The notes under the pieces were generated by a model that was not told where the DNA came from, did not search any database, and was given only the letters and a program-made list of their open reading frames with translations. From contig NZ_JAJUXG010000003.1 in the NCBI RefSeq assembly GCF_021390535.1, forward strand, positions 62,001-126,000: a DNA stretch of 64,000 bases, read 5' to 3'. The position numbers and the translations under genes are program-made. Position 1 is the stretch's first letter; each line of letters starts with the position of its first letter. Of this stretch, positions 18,091 to 27,695 are shown piece by piece. Source of the DNA: Dyadobacter sp. CY312 (lineage in GTDB: Bacteria > Bacteroidota > Bacteroidia > Cytophagales > Spirosomataceae).

Positions 18091-18513
18091 ATGAATAAGA
18101 AAGGCGAAATTGTCATTATTGAAGATGATGCCGATGACCGATTTCTACTGGAAGAGGTCTTTTCTTCTCTCAACTACCCAAATAAAAGAGTATATTTTCC
18201 GGATGGTCAGGAGGCACTGGATTATCTGTATAAGACAGATACTGTACCTTTTTTGATACTGTCCGATGTAAATATGCCCAAGTTGGATTGATTTCAACTC
18301 AGAGAAAAATTACATACAGACGCCGCATTGCAACTCAAATGTATACCCTATCTATTCTTTTCCACAGCAATGAATCAGAAAATGGTGATTGATGCATATA
18401 GCATGTCGGCACAGGGATTTTTTATCAAGCAGAACTCCTTCCATCAATTGGAGCTAACCATTCGGGTCATTATGGAATATTGGACCAGATGCGCCGCCCC
18501 CAATAACTTCTGA
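18091..18513 (+). pseudogene. Single-domain response regulator interrupted by an in-frame TGA
   Basis: Translation from ATG 18091 gives a CheY-like receiver (GEIVIIEDDADDRFLLEEVF, then LILSDVNMPKLD) that stops at TGA, 18289-18291. Reading on in the same frame gives the rest of the receiver (FQLREKLHTDAAL, FFSTAMNQ, AQGFFIKQN, CAAPNNF), matching the intact paralogue at 18594-19016 residue for residue. The paralogue has Gly at the stop position (PKLNG), so a single GGA-to-TGA change explains the break. The remaining 66-residue product keeps the acidic pocket and phospho-acceptor Asp but lacks beta-strands 4-5. A sequencing error is a possible alternative. Confidence 0.85.
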
Positions 18514-18593
18514 TTTTTTTTAAATTATTTGGTTTAAATTTTGCCAATGGCATTATTATTTAAACCTCCTCGAGACATTGATATTTTATTTTC

Positions 18594-19016
18594 ATGGATA
18601 AAAACGGAACAATTGTAATCATCGAAGACGACGTAGATGATCAGTTTTTACTGGAAGAAGTTTTTAAAGAATTGGGGTACACAAATGAAAGAATGTATTT
18701 TCTTGATGGATTATCGGCACTGGAGTATCTTCATTCTACCCCGGATCGTCCATTCATCATCATTTCAGATATAAATTTACCCAAACTGAATGGATTGGAA
18801 CTCCGGCAGAAAGTTCAGACCGATGCTGAACTTAGTCTCAAATGCATACCGTATGTATATTTTACAACAGCAATAAATCAGCGTGCAGTAATTGACGCTT
18901 ACAGCACATCTGCGCAAGGATTTTTTGTGAAGCCCAGCGGTTTTGATGAAACCAAAGAAACCATCAGGGTAATGATAGAATACTGGCGGATGTGTGCTGC
19001 TCCCAATAATTTTTAA
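18594..19016 (+). CDS. Single-domain response regulator (CheY/Rcp1-like receiver)
   Basis: 140 residues comprising only a receiver domain. It shows the acidic pair in IVIIEDDVDDQ (about residues 6-16), the phospho-acceptor Asp in IIISDINLPKLNG, the conserved Thr in YFTTAINQ, and the Lys in FFVKPSG. There is no output domain, so it should act by protein-protein contact or as a phosphate sink, as in CheY or Rcp1-type regulators. It is a tandem duplicate of the broken gene 80 nt upstream; both end MEYW or IEYW, then CAAPNNF. No histidine kinase is present in the window, so its partner is unknown. Confidence 0.9.
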   Translation: MDKNGTIVIIEDDVDDQFLLEEVFKELGYTNERMYFLDGLSALEYLHSTPDRPFIIISDINLPKLNGLELRQKVQTDAELSLKCIPYVYFTTAINQRAVIDAYSTSAQGFFVKPSGFDETKETIRVMIEYWRMCAAPNNF

Positions 19017-19221
19017 ATTTAAGAAATCGCATCCTACATTATGGCCACTACCGCACTTTGGAGTTGATAACAGCAGCATTCCTTTTCTTACCATCTTTTA
19101 AGCTGAAATACAATTTGCAGCAATATTGATAACGGATATGTCAGCAAAGAGTCCGGCATTCAGCTAAATCACAATAAGCATCATTGAAGTCAGTTTGCTG
19201 CAACTTTGTTAACCAGCTATC

Positions 19222-20118
19222 TCAGTTGAAAGACTGCCTGAATTCCAGCGGGGACATCTGCGTTTTCTTTTTAAAGAGCGTACTGAACGATTGCGCATGC
19301 TCAAAACCAAGTGCGTATGCAATCTCGCTTACGGATAAACTGGTAGCAGACAATTTCTCCTTTGCCTTTTCTATCAGCTTTTCATGAATGTGTTGCTGGG
19401 TATTTTGCCCCGTATGCAGCCGCAGCAAATCTCCCAGGTAACTGGGCGAAAGATTCATAAGTTCTGCAACGTATTGAACCGTGAGCAGGCCCTGCTGAGC
19501 GGAATTATTATCATCAAAATAATGATCCAGCAATTGTTCGAATCTGACAAGTAACTGGTGGTTATTGTTTTTCCGCGTTATAAACTGACGTTCGTAAAAG
19601 CGTCGCGAATAGTTGAACAACAGTTCTATATGGGAGAGAATAATCTCCTGCGTGTGTATGTCTATCCGTTCGCATTCCCGGTCAATTTTCAGAAGAATAC
19701 CGATGAGATCTTCTTCCTCCAGTGCAGATAAATGCAATGCTTCATTTACAGCGTAGGAAAAAAATCCATACGTATGTATCGTCGATGCCAGCGAATGTTT
19801 GAGGAGAAAATCGGGATGAAAGATAAGCAGATAACCCGATCCACATTCCGTAGTATGTAAGTCCAGCTGCTGCACCTGATTAGGCGCCGTAAAGCTTAGC
19901 ACACCTTTGTCGTAATCGTAGTGCTGCTGCCCGTACCTGATCTTTCCTTTTGCATCTCTTTTTAATGCTACGCAATAAAATCTGTTTACAAATCCCTTCC
20001 AGATATCGTCTTCCAGAAATGTGCTTTCTGCCAAATTAATAACACTCACAAGCGGATGCCTGGGCTCAGGTAAACACAGTAGCCTATGAAACTCAGAAAT
20101 TGATTTTATAGCATTCAT
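19222..20118 (-). CDS. AraC-family transcriptional regulator
   Basis: 298 residues. The N-terminal part (about 1-180) is a cupin-like ligand-sensing region with no metal motif that I can identify. The C-terminal 100 residues carry the AraC DNA-binding domain with two helix-turn-helix units: VQYVAELMNLSPSYLGDLLR and VSEIAYALGFEHAQSFSTLF, followed by KKKTQMSPLEFRQSF. It starts 56 nt after the aldo/keto reductase stop in the same direction, so it probably controls that gene and may be co-transcribed with it. The inducer is unknown. Confidence 0.9.
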   Translation of the reverse strand: MNAIKSISEFHRLLCLPEPRHPLVSVINLAESTFLEDDIWKGFVNRFYCVALKRDAKGKIRYGQQHYDYDKGVLSFTAPNQVQQLDLHTTECGSGYLLIFHPDFLLKHSLASTIHTYGFFSYAVNEALHLSALEEEDLIGILLKIDRECERIDIHTQEIILSHIELLFNYSRRFYERQFITRKNNNHQLLVRFEQLLDHYFDDNNSAQQGLLTVQYVAELMNLSPSYLGDLLRLHTGQNTQQHIHEKLIEKAKEKLSATSLSVSEIAYALGFEHAQSFSTLFKKKTQMSPLEFRQSFN

Positions 20119-20174
20119 AATTTAATTTTGGAATAAGCAACGGCTGCAATCACAGACCACAGCCGTTGGTAAAA

Positions 20175-21173
20175 TTAGTCAATAAGACCCATGCTAAACT
20201 CATCATAAGAATTTCCTGTGTCGGTACCCAGCGGCACAATACTTTCCAATGCTGCGAGTTCTGCACCACTTAACTGAACAGACGCTGCGCCGATATTTTG
20301 TTCCAGATATTTCCTGCGCTTGGTACCAGGAATCCCCACCATTCCCTTGCTGATGATCCAGGCAAGTGCCAGTTGCGAAGCAGTAATGTTTTTTTCTTCT
20401 GCCATGACCTCGATCGCCTTCACCAGCTCGATATTTTTGTAAAAATGAGCCTCCTGAAAACGCGGTATTGAGCGCCTGAAATCATTCTCCGGCAAATCAT
20501 CTATTGTGCGGATTTGCCCTGAAAGGAACCCGCGTCCCAGCGGAGAATAAGCAACAAAGCCAATACCCAATTCATTCAGGGTATTGAGAATGCCACGTTC
20601 TTCCACAGTCCGCTCAAACAGGGAGTATTCACTCTGGACCGCCGTTACGGGATGTACCGCATGCGCCCTTCGTATCGTTTCCGAAGAAACTTCCGACAAC
20701 CCTATGTAACCGACCTTTCCTTCCTTGACAAGATCACTCATAGCCAATACGGTTTCTTCTATCGGCGTATTTTTGTCCAGACGATGCATGTAATACAGAT
20801 CTATGTAATCTGTTTTAAGGTTTTTGAGTGAGCGCTCCAAAGCCTTTTTAACATAATCCTTTTTCCCGTTTATAGCCCAGGTTACTTTATTATTGTCGTC
20901 AATTTCCCAGCCAAATTTGGTAGCGATAATATACTTATCCCGATCATTGCCAATGGCTTTTGCTATCAGCTGCTCATTTTTTAAAGGTCCGTACAGGTCA
21001 GCCGTGTCCAGAAAGTTGCCTCCCAGTTCAAGGGAACGATGGATGGTGGCAATAGCCTCCTTTTCATCAGCAGCTCCATACATATGAGCATCTTCAAAAC
21101 CAGTCATACCCATACAACCTAAACCAAGCACCGGCACTTCCAGGCCCTGACTTCCAAGTTTCATCTTATTCAT
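20175..21173 (-). CDS. Aldo/keto reductase
   Basis: 332 residues from the ATG at 21171-21173; an in-frame extension to 21236 adds 21 residues without family features. The TIM-barrel AKR signature is clear: GLGCMGMTGFED near the N-terminus, catalytic Asp and Tyr in FLDTADLYGP, Lys in IIATKFGWE, and His in LYYMHRLD, completing the Asp-Tyr-Lys-His tetrad. The C-terminal NADPH-binding part includes GIPGTKRRKYLEQN. It most resembles the YakC/AKR13 group that reduces aldehydes with NADPH. The physiological substrate cannot be inferred. The AraC regulator directly downstream is its likely regulator. Confidence 0.93.
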   Translation of the reverse strand: MNKMKLGSQGLEVPVLGLGCMGMTGFEDAHMYGAADEKEAIATIHRSLELGGNFLDTADLYGPLKNEQLIAKAIGNDRDKYIIATKFGWEIDDNNKVTWAINGKKDYVKKALERSLKNLKTDYIDLYYMHRLDKNTPIEETVLAMSDLVKEGKVGYIGLSEVSSETIRRAHAVHPVTAVQSEYSLFERTVEERGILNTLNELGIGFVAYSPLGRGFLSGQIRTIDDLPENDFRRSIPRFQEAHFYKNIELVKAIEVMAEEKNITASQLALAWIISKGMVGIPGTKRRKYLEQNIGAASVQLSGAELAALESIVPLGTDTGNSYDEFSMGLID

Positions 21174-21409
21174 ATCTAATCTACAAAAGTTTGAGGATGC
21201 AAATTTCGACATGATGAAAACAACGGATGTATGCAAAGTGCGGCAAATCGTATGTAAACTGAGGGAACGTATTCATAAAAGCGTTCTTTATTGGCTGTAA
21301 AATATTCGGAGCCGGCCTGCCATCACAGCGAAGTTCACGCCAATTTTGCAAAATGATATTTCGTCCAAATTCCTATTGCGTAATCCGGGTTTAATTTACA
21401 GTCTCCATC

Positions 21410-21447
21410 AAAAATAATACCACCTGTTAACCGAATAACAGGTGGTA
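21410..21447 (-). terminator. Intrinsic terminator of the third SusCD operon
   Basis: TACCACCTGTTA and TAACAGGTGGTA form a perfect 12-bp stem with a 6-nt loop. On the minus strand it is followed by TTATTTTT. It lies 35 nt past the stop of the small lipoprotein gene. Confidence 0.9.
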
Positions 21448-21482
21448 AATTTATTGTAATCAAACTGCTCAGCGCAATGTGC

Positions 21483-21959
21483 TCACGGGTTCGTTCGCAA
21501 TGTTACATTCTTTTGCAAAGAAGCCAATCCGTTTTCTGTTATCACTTCCGCAAACAAGACCACCGTTGCATTTTTTCCGGCAGGCGCAGTCACCGGAATA
21601 CTTATTACATAATTACGTAATTCGGCATCGTACTTTTCGGCACCCGCGGCGGTTGTAGATACCAGAGTTTGAGTACCTGTCGCCGTGGCAGCAGAATAGA
21701 TTTTAACCTCTTTTACGCCGATTTCGGAAGTGTATTCAATATTAACTTTAACCTGGCTTCCCGCATCAACTGTTGCACCGGGTTGAAGAACGCCTCCTGG
21801 ATTGAAAACCTTCGTTTCTCCAAGCCAAACCACTGGTATTTGCGCTACCTTCCCCTTGCTATCAATAAGATCTTCAAACAAATCAGGTTCTTTATAACAA
21901 CTCGTCAGCGTTGTCAGAAGAGCCAAAACAGCGAGAATACCTTTTATATACTTTTTCAT
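21483..21959 (-). CDS. Small surface lipoprotein of a SusCD operon
   Basis: 158 residues. The lipoprotein signal ends in LTTLTSC (Cys at about 21), followed by YKEPDLFEDLIDSKG. The remaining sequence is beta-rich with alternating hydrophobic residues (VKVNIEYTSEIGVKEVKIYS, ISIPVTAPAGKNATVVLFAEV) and looks like one immunoglobulin-like domain. I do not recognise a named family. Its place as last gene of a SusC-SusD operon, 30 nt after SusD, suggests an accessory surface glycan- or ligand-binding lipoprotein in the manner of SusE/SusF. It is much smaller than those, and sequence similarity to them is not visible. Confidence 0.75.
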   Translation of the reverse strand: MKKYIKGILAVLALLTTLTSCYKEPDLFEDLIDSKGKVAQIPVVWLGETKVFNPGGVLQPGATVDAGSQVKVNIEYTSEIGVKEVKIYSAATATGTQTLVSTTAAGAEKYDAELRNYVISIPVTAPAGKNATVVLFAEVITENGLASLQKNVTLRTNP

Positions 21960-21989
21960 TCTGATGAAATTTTAAAGCTGAACAATAGA

Positions 21990-23420
21990 TTATTTAGTGT
22001 ACATCCACATGCTCACTTCCGGATCCTTTTGATTTTCCAACACCGTTTTGGAGTTACGGGTTATCTCCGTATCAGGGTATTTCATGCGCTGAATCCGTTT
22101 TCCCTGTAGGTCGGGATTGGGTTTGGTCGGCATTTGGAAGTCGAGATAATCGTACTTACGGATATCAGTCCAGATATCGCCGATTAATAACATCGACTTA
22201 AACTTTTCCTGGATCACATGTTTCATTGTCAGCTTCGTAGCTCCTACATCCACAGACGCTGCTTTGAGATAAACATTGATATCTGCCTCTGTCACTCCCA
22301 ATTTCTTCATGTTCTCAGATGCAATCGCTTTGTAGGCATTATAAGCTTCCGCAGTTGTACCCACGGAACTTGCGTTACCTCCATTTATAAGAAAGCGAGC
22401 TTCCGCCTCGATAGCCTTGGTTTCTGAATAAGTCATAAAAACAAGCGGTGATTTAATATTGGAATGCCACGCCTGATCAGAAAGCTGCACGGTTGCACCT
22501 GCGCCTGTACCTGGAATTACACCAGAGTAGACAGTTTGCGTACTTCTTAACGCAAGCACTTTGGAGATTCTAGGGTCGACAATTCCCTGAACTGTTCCAT
22601 TCATCATGTCTACCAGTGTATTGGCAAAAGTTACCGAAAGATTGTTTGTCGTATTTGGAAGCGCCACGCGGCTATACCATGGACTCAGGTTTTTGCTGTT
22701 GTACTGCAGCTGAAAATCATCGTCATTGCTTTTCATTCCGTTTTGCAAAGCAGTAAGCGCTTTTTGAGCTCCCTGAGCGTCTTTACCTGACAAATGCAAA
22801 GCATAGCGGGCCTTCAATGAATACGCCAACCTCGTCCATTTTACAACATCGCCTTTGTACATCAGATCATCATCAGCTGGTTTGGTACCTGTATTCTTAG
22901 CCAGTTCAATGATCGCCTCATCGAGTAATTGCTGAATGGTTGTATATATTTCCTGCTGGCTTTCATACGTCGGTGAAAAATCTTTGCTGTCCGCTTCTTT
23001 GTACGGAACATTCTCCCAGTTGGTTGTGGCTATTCCTAAATTGTAAGCTAAAAGCGTTTTAGCAATTCCCGTATAAATCGGTGCATTTTCCGCTTCCGCC
23101 TTTTTAAGAATTGTTTTTAACTGAGGAACCACGTATAAGTAAAAGTTGGACCATCCCAGGGTATTGTCTGCTTCCGCATAACTGTCCGCTCCGTTATCAC
23201 CTAGCGCACTGCCTAGCTGCTGTGCATACTGGCAGACAACATAGGCCTGGTAATAACTGGCTTCACCAGTATAAAACTCAGCCGTTGGCAAAAGCTCCTG
23301 CATGGTCGCATCGGCTGTCAGAGTCGGATCTACATTAATATCCAGAAACTTACTGCATCCGGGTACTGTCAAAAACAGCACAGCCAGAAATAATGCATTT
23401 ATATATTTTATCCTTTTCAT
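21990..23420 (-). CDS. SusD/RagB-family outer-membrane lipoprotein (SusD-like type 2)
   Basis: 476 residues. The lipoprotein signal ends TVPGCSKFLDINVDP, the usual opening of the shorter SusD-like group. Features of that group include the helical DADATMQEL-like opening region, GDVVKWTRLAYSLKARYALH, and the C-terminal part with WTDIRKYDYLDFQMP. It is the surface-binding half of a SusCD complex with the SusC gene ending 38 nt upstream (23459). The operon in this window contains no degradative enzyme, so the cargo could be peptide, glycan or another nutrient. Confidence 0.92.
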   Translation of the reverse strand: MKRIKYINALFLAVLFLTVPGCSKFLDINVDPTLTADATMQELLPTAEFYTGEASYYQAYVVCQYAQQLGSALGDNGADSYAEADNTLGWSNFYLYVVPQLKTILKKAEAENAPIYTGIAKTLLAYNLGIATTNWENVPYKEADSKDFSPTYESQQEIYTTIQQLLDEAIIELAKNTGTKPADDDLMYKGDVVKWTRLAYSLKARYALHLSGKDAQGAQKALTALQNGMKSNDDDFQLQYNSKNLSPWYSRVALPNTTNNLSVTFANTLVDMMNGTVQGIVDPRISKVLALRSTQTVYSGVIPGTGAGATVQLSDQAWHSNIKSPLVFMTYSETKAIEAEARFLINGGNASSVGTTAEAYNAYKAIASENMKKLGVTEADINVYLKAASVDVGATKLTMKHVIQEKFKSMLLIGDIWTDIRKYDYLDFQMPTKPNPDLQGKRIQRMKYPDTEITRNSKTVLENQKDPEVSMWMYTK

Positions 23421-23458
23421 TGCTGAATGATTTAAACCGATATTAATTTACCGGTCTG

Positions 23459-26400
23459 TTAAAAGTTAGCTGTAACTCCAAACTGGAAACTTCTCGTTGA
23501 TGGATTGTTACGTCCTACAAAACCGATCAGGTTGGTACCGGAGCCAAAAGTAAGCGCCTCCGGATCATAGCCGCGGAATGGCGTGCTCAGGAAAAGATTG
23601 GTACCTGTAACGCTGAATCTCACTCCCTCAAAAGCTGAGTTAGCAAGTATTGATTTAGGCAACGAGTAATTCAGACTTACCGTACGCAGCCTCAGCCATG
23701 AACCATCCTGAATATTAAACTCAGCGGAGTTACCCATGTACCTGGCCGTAGACGGATTGTAGAATGCATCGTCTATCACTACTTCCCTGGTATTCGGAAC
23801 GTACGTTACCTGACCATCCGCACTCTTCTGCTCTACCACTCCTTTGAAAACCACGCGTTCATTTCTGGTTTCTGTCACTTTAATGGATCCGGCTCTGAAC
23901 GCATTTCTTTCACCTAAATCCACCACATCGCCGCCTTTTTTCCATTCAAAAAGCAATGACAAAGCAAGTCCTTTATACCTGAATGTATTGGTCAAACCGG
24001 CTGTAAAATCCGGCAGTGCATTACCATAAGGCGTTGTAACAATGCTTGTAAGCGGGAAACCGTTAGACTGAATAATCTTTTGACCGTCAGGAGCTCTCAG
24101 ATAATCTAATCCCCACAACTCTCCTATTTTGCTTCCTTTTACCACTTTCAAAACGCCTCTGCTTCCATTGTCGTAATACGAGATTTCTTCAATTCCTTCC
24201 GGCATTTCCAACACCTTTCCAGACATTTTGGAAAAGTTAAGATCCAGATTCCATGAGAAATCTTTGGTCTCAATGGCCTTTGCATTTATCAAAAGCTCAA
24301 CTCCCTGATTTCTGATCAGACCAAGGTTAGCATAGTAAAACGAGTAGCCGGAAACATTGGATACCGGGGCACGAACAATCTGGTTTTTACTATCCATGGT
24401 GAAATAAGTAGCGTCTACCATGATCCGGTTCTTGAAAAATCGAAGCTCCGTACCGAATTCCATCGAAGTGGTGCGTTCCGGCTGCAAATCTTCCGCGGCA
24501 GTAGTTGCCCTGCGGAATACACCTTTAACAGAATTCCCGAAAGGGAAATTGGATGTTACATCATAGTAGTCGCCAGTCACGTATGGCACAGTCGCTTTCC
24601 CTACCTGCGCCCATGAAGCCCGCAGTTTACCATATGATAAGAAATCATTTTTAGGTAAATTCTCGGTAAACACATACCCTACACTGAATGAAGGATAAAA
24701 GAATGACCTGTTGGCTTTTGGCAGTGTAGATACATTGTCATTTCTTCCTGTTACGTTCAGATAAAGTATGTCTTTATAGCTCAGTTTGGCATCCGCAAAG
24801 TAACTTACGATACGGGAATGTGCAGGTGAATAAGGCCGCGTCTGATAGTTGAGATAACTGTCGAAACCATTACCAAAAGGTGCCTTCCACCGCTCTCCTC
24901 TTTCCCAGTAACTATCCGGTGTTTCACTGTCAACCACGGAGTTACCTACCATCAATGACCCGCTCCACGAAGGGCTGAACTGCTTTGTGGCTGTCACATA
25001 AAGATTTGAGTTAACCTCTCTGAAATTGATGACCTCTTTTACCAAAAATCCTTTCACAGCCGTTCCTACGTCAAAAGTACTGTCAACCTGGCGACTCCTT
25101 CTTTCGTTGTATGTATCCATTGTAAGCTGGTATTTGGCAGTAAGCCAATGTGCTATTTTATAATCCAGAGTCACATCGGCAATGTATCTGTTTACTTTGT
25201 CGATACGCGGACTTTTTTCTACCAGATAACGCGGGTTGTCCGTAAATCCTGGAAGCAGGTTTTTGTACGAACCATCCGCATTCAGGTAATCATTGACGTC
25301 ATAGGTATTGGGCCAATAGGACAATGCACTGAAAATAGATTTGTCACCAGCGGGTGGACGTTTTCCTCCCGATCTCACGTAATTGAAAGTTGCCGAAGCA
25401 GTGAGTTTCTTTGTAAGATTATAACTCCCTGCAATCTTTCCGGAAGCCCTGCTAAAATCCGTAGAAGGCACAATTCCACTTTGGTAATTATGACCAAGCG
25501 ATACGTAGATGTTACCCTTTTCATTGCCTTTTGTCAGAGAAATGTTATTATTAGTCCTGAAACCAGTCTTATAAAAACCCCGGAAATTATCGTATATCTG
25601 ATCTGTTGTATTTCCAATGATGGAAGGTCCGAGAGAACGGTATGGCGTTCTGGCTCTTTTTTCTGTTGGTGAAATAAACTCTCCAAAACTTCCCTGAATA
25701 AACCGGGTCTGAATGTCAGGCGATTTGCCCAGAACGTCCATTCCGGCAGAAGCCGAAACGGTAATGTTAAGCTTTCCTGATTTCCCACGTTTTGTGGTGA
25801 TAATTACTGCTCCATTAGACGCCCGAAGCCCGTAAAGCGCAGTAGCAGCTGGCCCTTTCAATACAGAAACTGCTTCTATATCATCAGGATTAATATCCGC
25901 TGCACGGTTGGTGTTCCCAAACTGTTCGTTTGCGTTGAATGCATTGGAACCGGAGCTTGGCAAAGGATTTCCTCCTTTTGTATCATTGCTGATGATGATT
26001 CCGTCAACCACGAAAAGCGGCTGATTGTTGGCATCGCCACTGATGGATGTTATTCCTCGAAGGAGAATGTTAACACCAGATCCCGGTGCTCCACCTGAAC
26101 CTGTAATAATAGCTCCGGCAATTTTCCCTTGCAAAGCGCCTACCACGTTTGGATCTCCCGAGTTCTTAATTTCTTCGGATCTCACAGACTGAACCGAATA
26201 CCCGAGCGCACGTTTTTCCTGTGTCTGTCCAAGTGCGGTAACTACCACTTCGTTCAAAACGGAGACATCCGATTCCAGTCTTACGTTAATTATTCCTTGG
26301 TTACCAACTTTGACTTCTGTCGTTTTGTAACCAATAAAACTAAAAACCAAAGTACTGCCTGAGCCGGCATTTAAGGAGTAGCTTCCTTGTGCGTCGGTGG

Positions 26401-26572
26401 TTGTTCCCTGTGCTGTCCCTTTAATGGATACGTTCACCCCAGGAATCTCTGCTCCCGATTCTTCGGTTACCTTACCACTCACCATAACCTGCTGGGCAAG
26501 AAGCGTGTGAGTGCAGAAAACCACCAGGAGCAACACAAGCCAAATGTGGGTGTGCAGTAGTTTTTTCATCAT
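23459..26572 (-). CDS. SusC/RagA-family TonB-dependent transporter
   Basis: 1037 residues. A signal peptide (about 1-26, ending TLLAQ) is followed by a carboxypeptidase-regulatory-like domain (about 30-105, with GAEIPGVNVSIKGTAQGTTT), the linker LNEVVVTALG (about 107-116), a plug (about 125-250, with QPLFVVDGIIIS and VSVLKGPAATALYGLRASNG) and a barrel ending FGVTANF. There is no STN domain, so no FecR partner is expected. It heads a three-gene operon (SusC, SusD, small lipoprotein) ending at the terminator at 21410-21447. I see no clear TTTG/TAnnTTTG promoter upstream. Confidence 0.95.
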   Translation of the reverse strand: MMKKLLHTHIWLVLLLVVFCTHTLLAQQVMVSGKVTEESGAEIPGVNVSIKGTAQGTTTDAQGSYSLNAGSGSTLVFSFIGYKTTEVKVGNQGIINVRLESDVSVLNEVVVTALGQTQEKRALGYSVQSVRSEEIKNSGDPNVVGALQGKIAGAIITGSGGAPGSGVNILLRGITSISGDANNQPLFVVDGIIISNDTKGGNPLPSSGSNAFNANEQFGNTNRAADINPDDIEAVSVLKGPAATALYGLRASNGAVIITTKRGKSGKLNITVSASAGMDVLGKSPDIQTRFIQGSFGEFISPTEKRARTPYRSLGPSIIGNTTDQIYDNFRGFYKTGFRTNNNISLTKGNEKGNIYVSLGHNYQSGIVPSTDFSRASGKIAGSYNLTKKLTASATFNYVRSGGKRPPAGDKSIFSALSYWPNTYDVNDYLNADGSYKNLLPGFTDNPRYLVEKSPRIDKVNRYIADVTLDYKIAHWLTAKYQLTMDTYNERRSRQVDSTFDVGTAVKGFLVKEVINFREVNSNLYVTATKQFSPSWSGSLMVGNSVVDSETPDSYWERGERWKAPFGNGFDSYLNYQTRPYSPAHSRIVSYFADAKLSYKDILYLNVTGRNDNVSTLPKANRSFFYPSFSVGYVFTENLPKNDFLSYGKLRASWAQVGKATVPYVTGDYYDVTSNFPFGNSVKGVFRRATTAAEDLQPERTTSMEFGTELRFFKNRIMVDATYFTMDSKNQIVRAPVSNVSGYSFYYANLGLIRNQGVELLINAKAIETKDFSWNLDLNFSKMSGKVLEMPEGIEEISYYDNGSRGVLKVVKGSKIGELWGLDYLRAPDGQKIIQSNGFPLTSIVTTPYGNALPDFTAGLTNTFRYKGLALSLLFEWKKGGDVVDLGERNAFRAGSIKVTETRNERVVFKGVVEQKSADGQVTYVPNTREVVIDDAFYNPSTARYMGNSAEFNIQDGSWLRLRTVSLNYSLPKSILANSAFEGVRFSVTGTNLFLSTPFRGYDPEALTFGSGTNLIGFVGRNNPSTRSFQFGVTANF

Positions 26573-26794
26573 AAGTATTTGGTTAATTGATATTTTTTGA
26601 TGACTTCAATATTTAAATATGCAATAATTAGTTTGAATAAAATAATAGTATTATGCTCAAAATGGCATATTTAGTTTCGCAATATGTAACCACAACAACC
26701 GTAAATACTGCCAGATTTAAAACAGATCAAATTTTATTGATATTCTCTAACTTATTAAAAGGTAACTCCAAGTCACTTTTTTAATGCCAAATAT

Positions 26795-26828
26795 AAAATG
26801 GCCGCCTGCTGTTGCAAACGGCCATTTT
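26795..26828 (-). terminator. Intrinsic terminator after the SDR gene
   Basis: AAAATGGCCG and CGGCCATTTT form a perfect 10-bp stem around a 14-nt loop, followed on the minus strand by TTTTATATTT. It lies 28 nt beyond the SDR stop. Confidence 0.85.
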
Positions 26829-26855
26829 GGCAATGCTTCGAAATATATAATGATG

Positions 26856-27605
26856 TTACTGAGCCAGATATCCGCCATCAACGGCATGATAGGATCCTGT
26901 AATGAATGACGCTTTATCCGAACTTAGGAACAGTACCAGCTCGGCAACTTCTTCCGGTTTTCCAAGTCGACCAATCGGATGTTTGGATTCCAGAAATTTG
27001 ATGGTTGCCTCGTCAAAATCTTTGAGCAAAGGTGTGGCAATAAATGCAGGTCCCACAGAATTGGCCCTGATATTCTGCGTGCCGTATTCCAGTGCTATAT
27101 TCTTGGTCATTCCCACCACTCCGTGTTTGGCAGCTACGTAAGCAGCACTGTTGGCAAAACCTACGCTACCCAATATGGAAGCCATATTAACAATGGCTCC
27201 GCCACCAGATTTCAGCATGGCCGGAATCTGATAACGCATTCCATAAAACACACCGGATAAATTGATAGCGATTACTTTGTCCCAGCCTTCGACCGGATAT
27301 TCACCCGTCGGGGCAGCTGGACCGCCTATCCCCGCATTGTTGCATGCTATATGTAAAGCGCCGTATTTGGCAAGGGTTTCGGCAACAAGTTTCTCGTTAT
27401 CAGCAGGGCTCGAAGAATCTGCTTTTATGAAGGTGGCCTCTCCACCCTTTTCGATAATTAACTTTACGGTTTCTCCTCCTTCTTTTTCATTTATATCGGA
27501 TACCACCACATTGGCACCTTCCTGTGCATACAGCTCTGCAACACTACGTCCAATTCCCGAACCAGCGCCTGTAACAATCGCCGTTTTACCTGATAAAATA
27601 CCCAT
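26856..27605 (-). CDS. Short-chain dehydrogenase/reductase
   Basis: 249 residues from the ATG at 27603-27605; a TTG two codons earlier is less likely. The classical SDR fold is shown by the NAD(P)-binding TGAGSGIG near residue 10, NNAGIGG around 88, the catalytic Ser in NMASILGS, and Tyr and Lys in AAYVAAKHG. The C-terminal GRLGKPEEVAELVLFLSSD and ITGSYHAVDGGY are typical of the glucose/ribitol dehydrogenase-like group. Asp at the end of beta-2 (VVVSDINEK) favours NAD over NADP. Substrate is unknown. It has its own terminator and no obvious operon partner. Confidence 0.92.
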   Translation of the reverse strand: MGILSGKTAIVTGAGSGIGRSVAELYAQEGANVVVSDINEKEGGETVKLIIEKGGEATFIKADSSSPADNEKLVAETLAKYGALHIACNNAGIGGPAAPTGEYPVEGWDKVIAINLSGVFYGMRYQIPAMLKSGGGAIVNMASILGSVGFANSAAYVAAKHGVVGMTKNIALEYGTQNIRANSVGPAFIATPLLKDFDEATIKFLESKHPIGRLGKPEEVAELVLFLSSDKASFITGSYHAVDGGYLAQ

Positions 27606-27695
27606 GACCAAAAATTTAATTTGAAGTTCTACATCAATACAAAAATCAAGCCTTTTATATTGTGTTGATATGACCAGGGTCAGTTTAGGAAGTGA

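Noticed and set aside
18289..18291. TGA as selenocysteine or programmed read-through
   Set aside because: The paralogue has Gly there, no SECIS-like hairpin is apparent directly after it, and no selenocysteine genes are in the window. A nonsense mutation is simpler.
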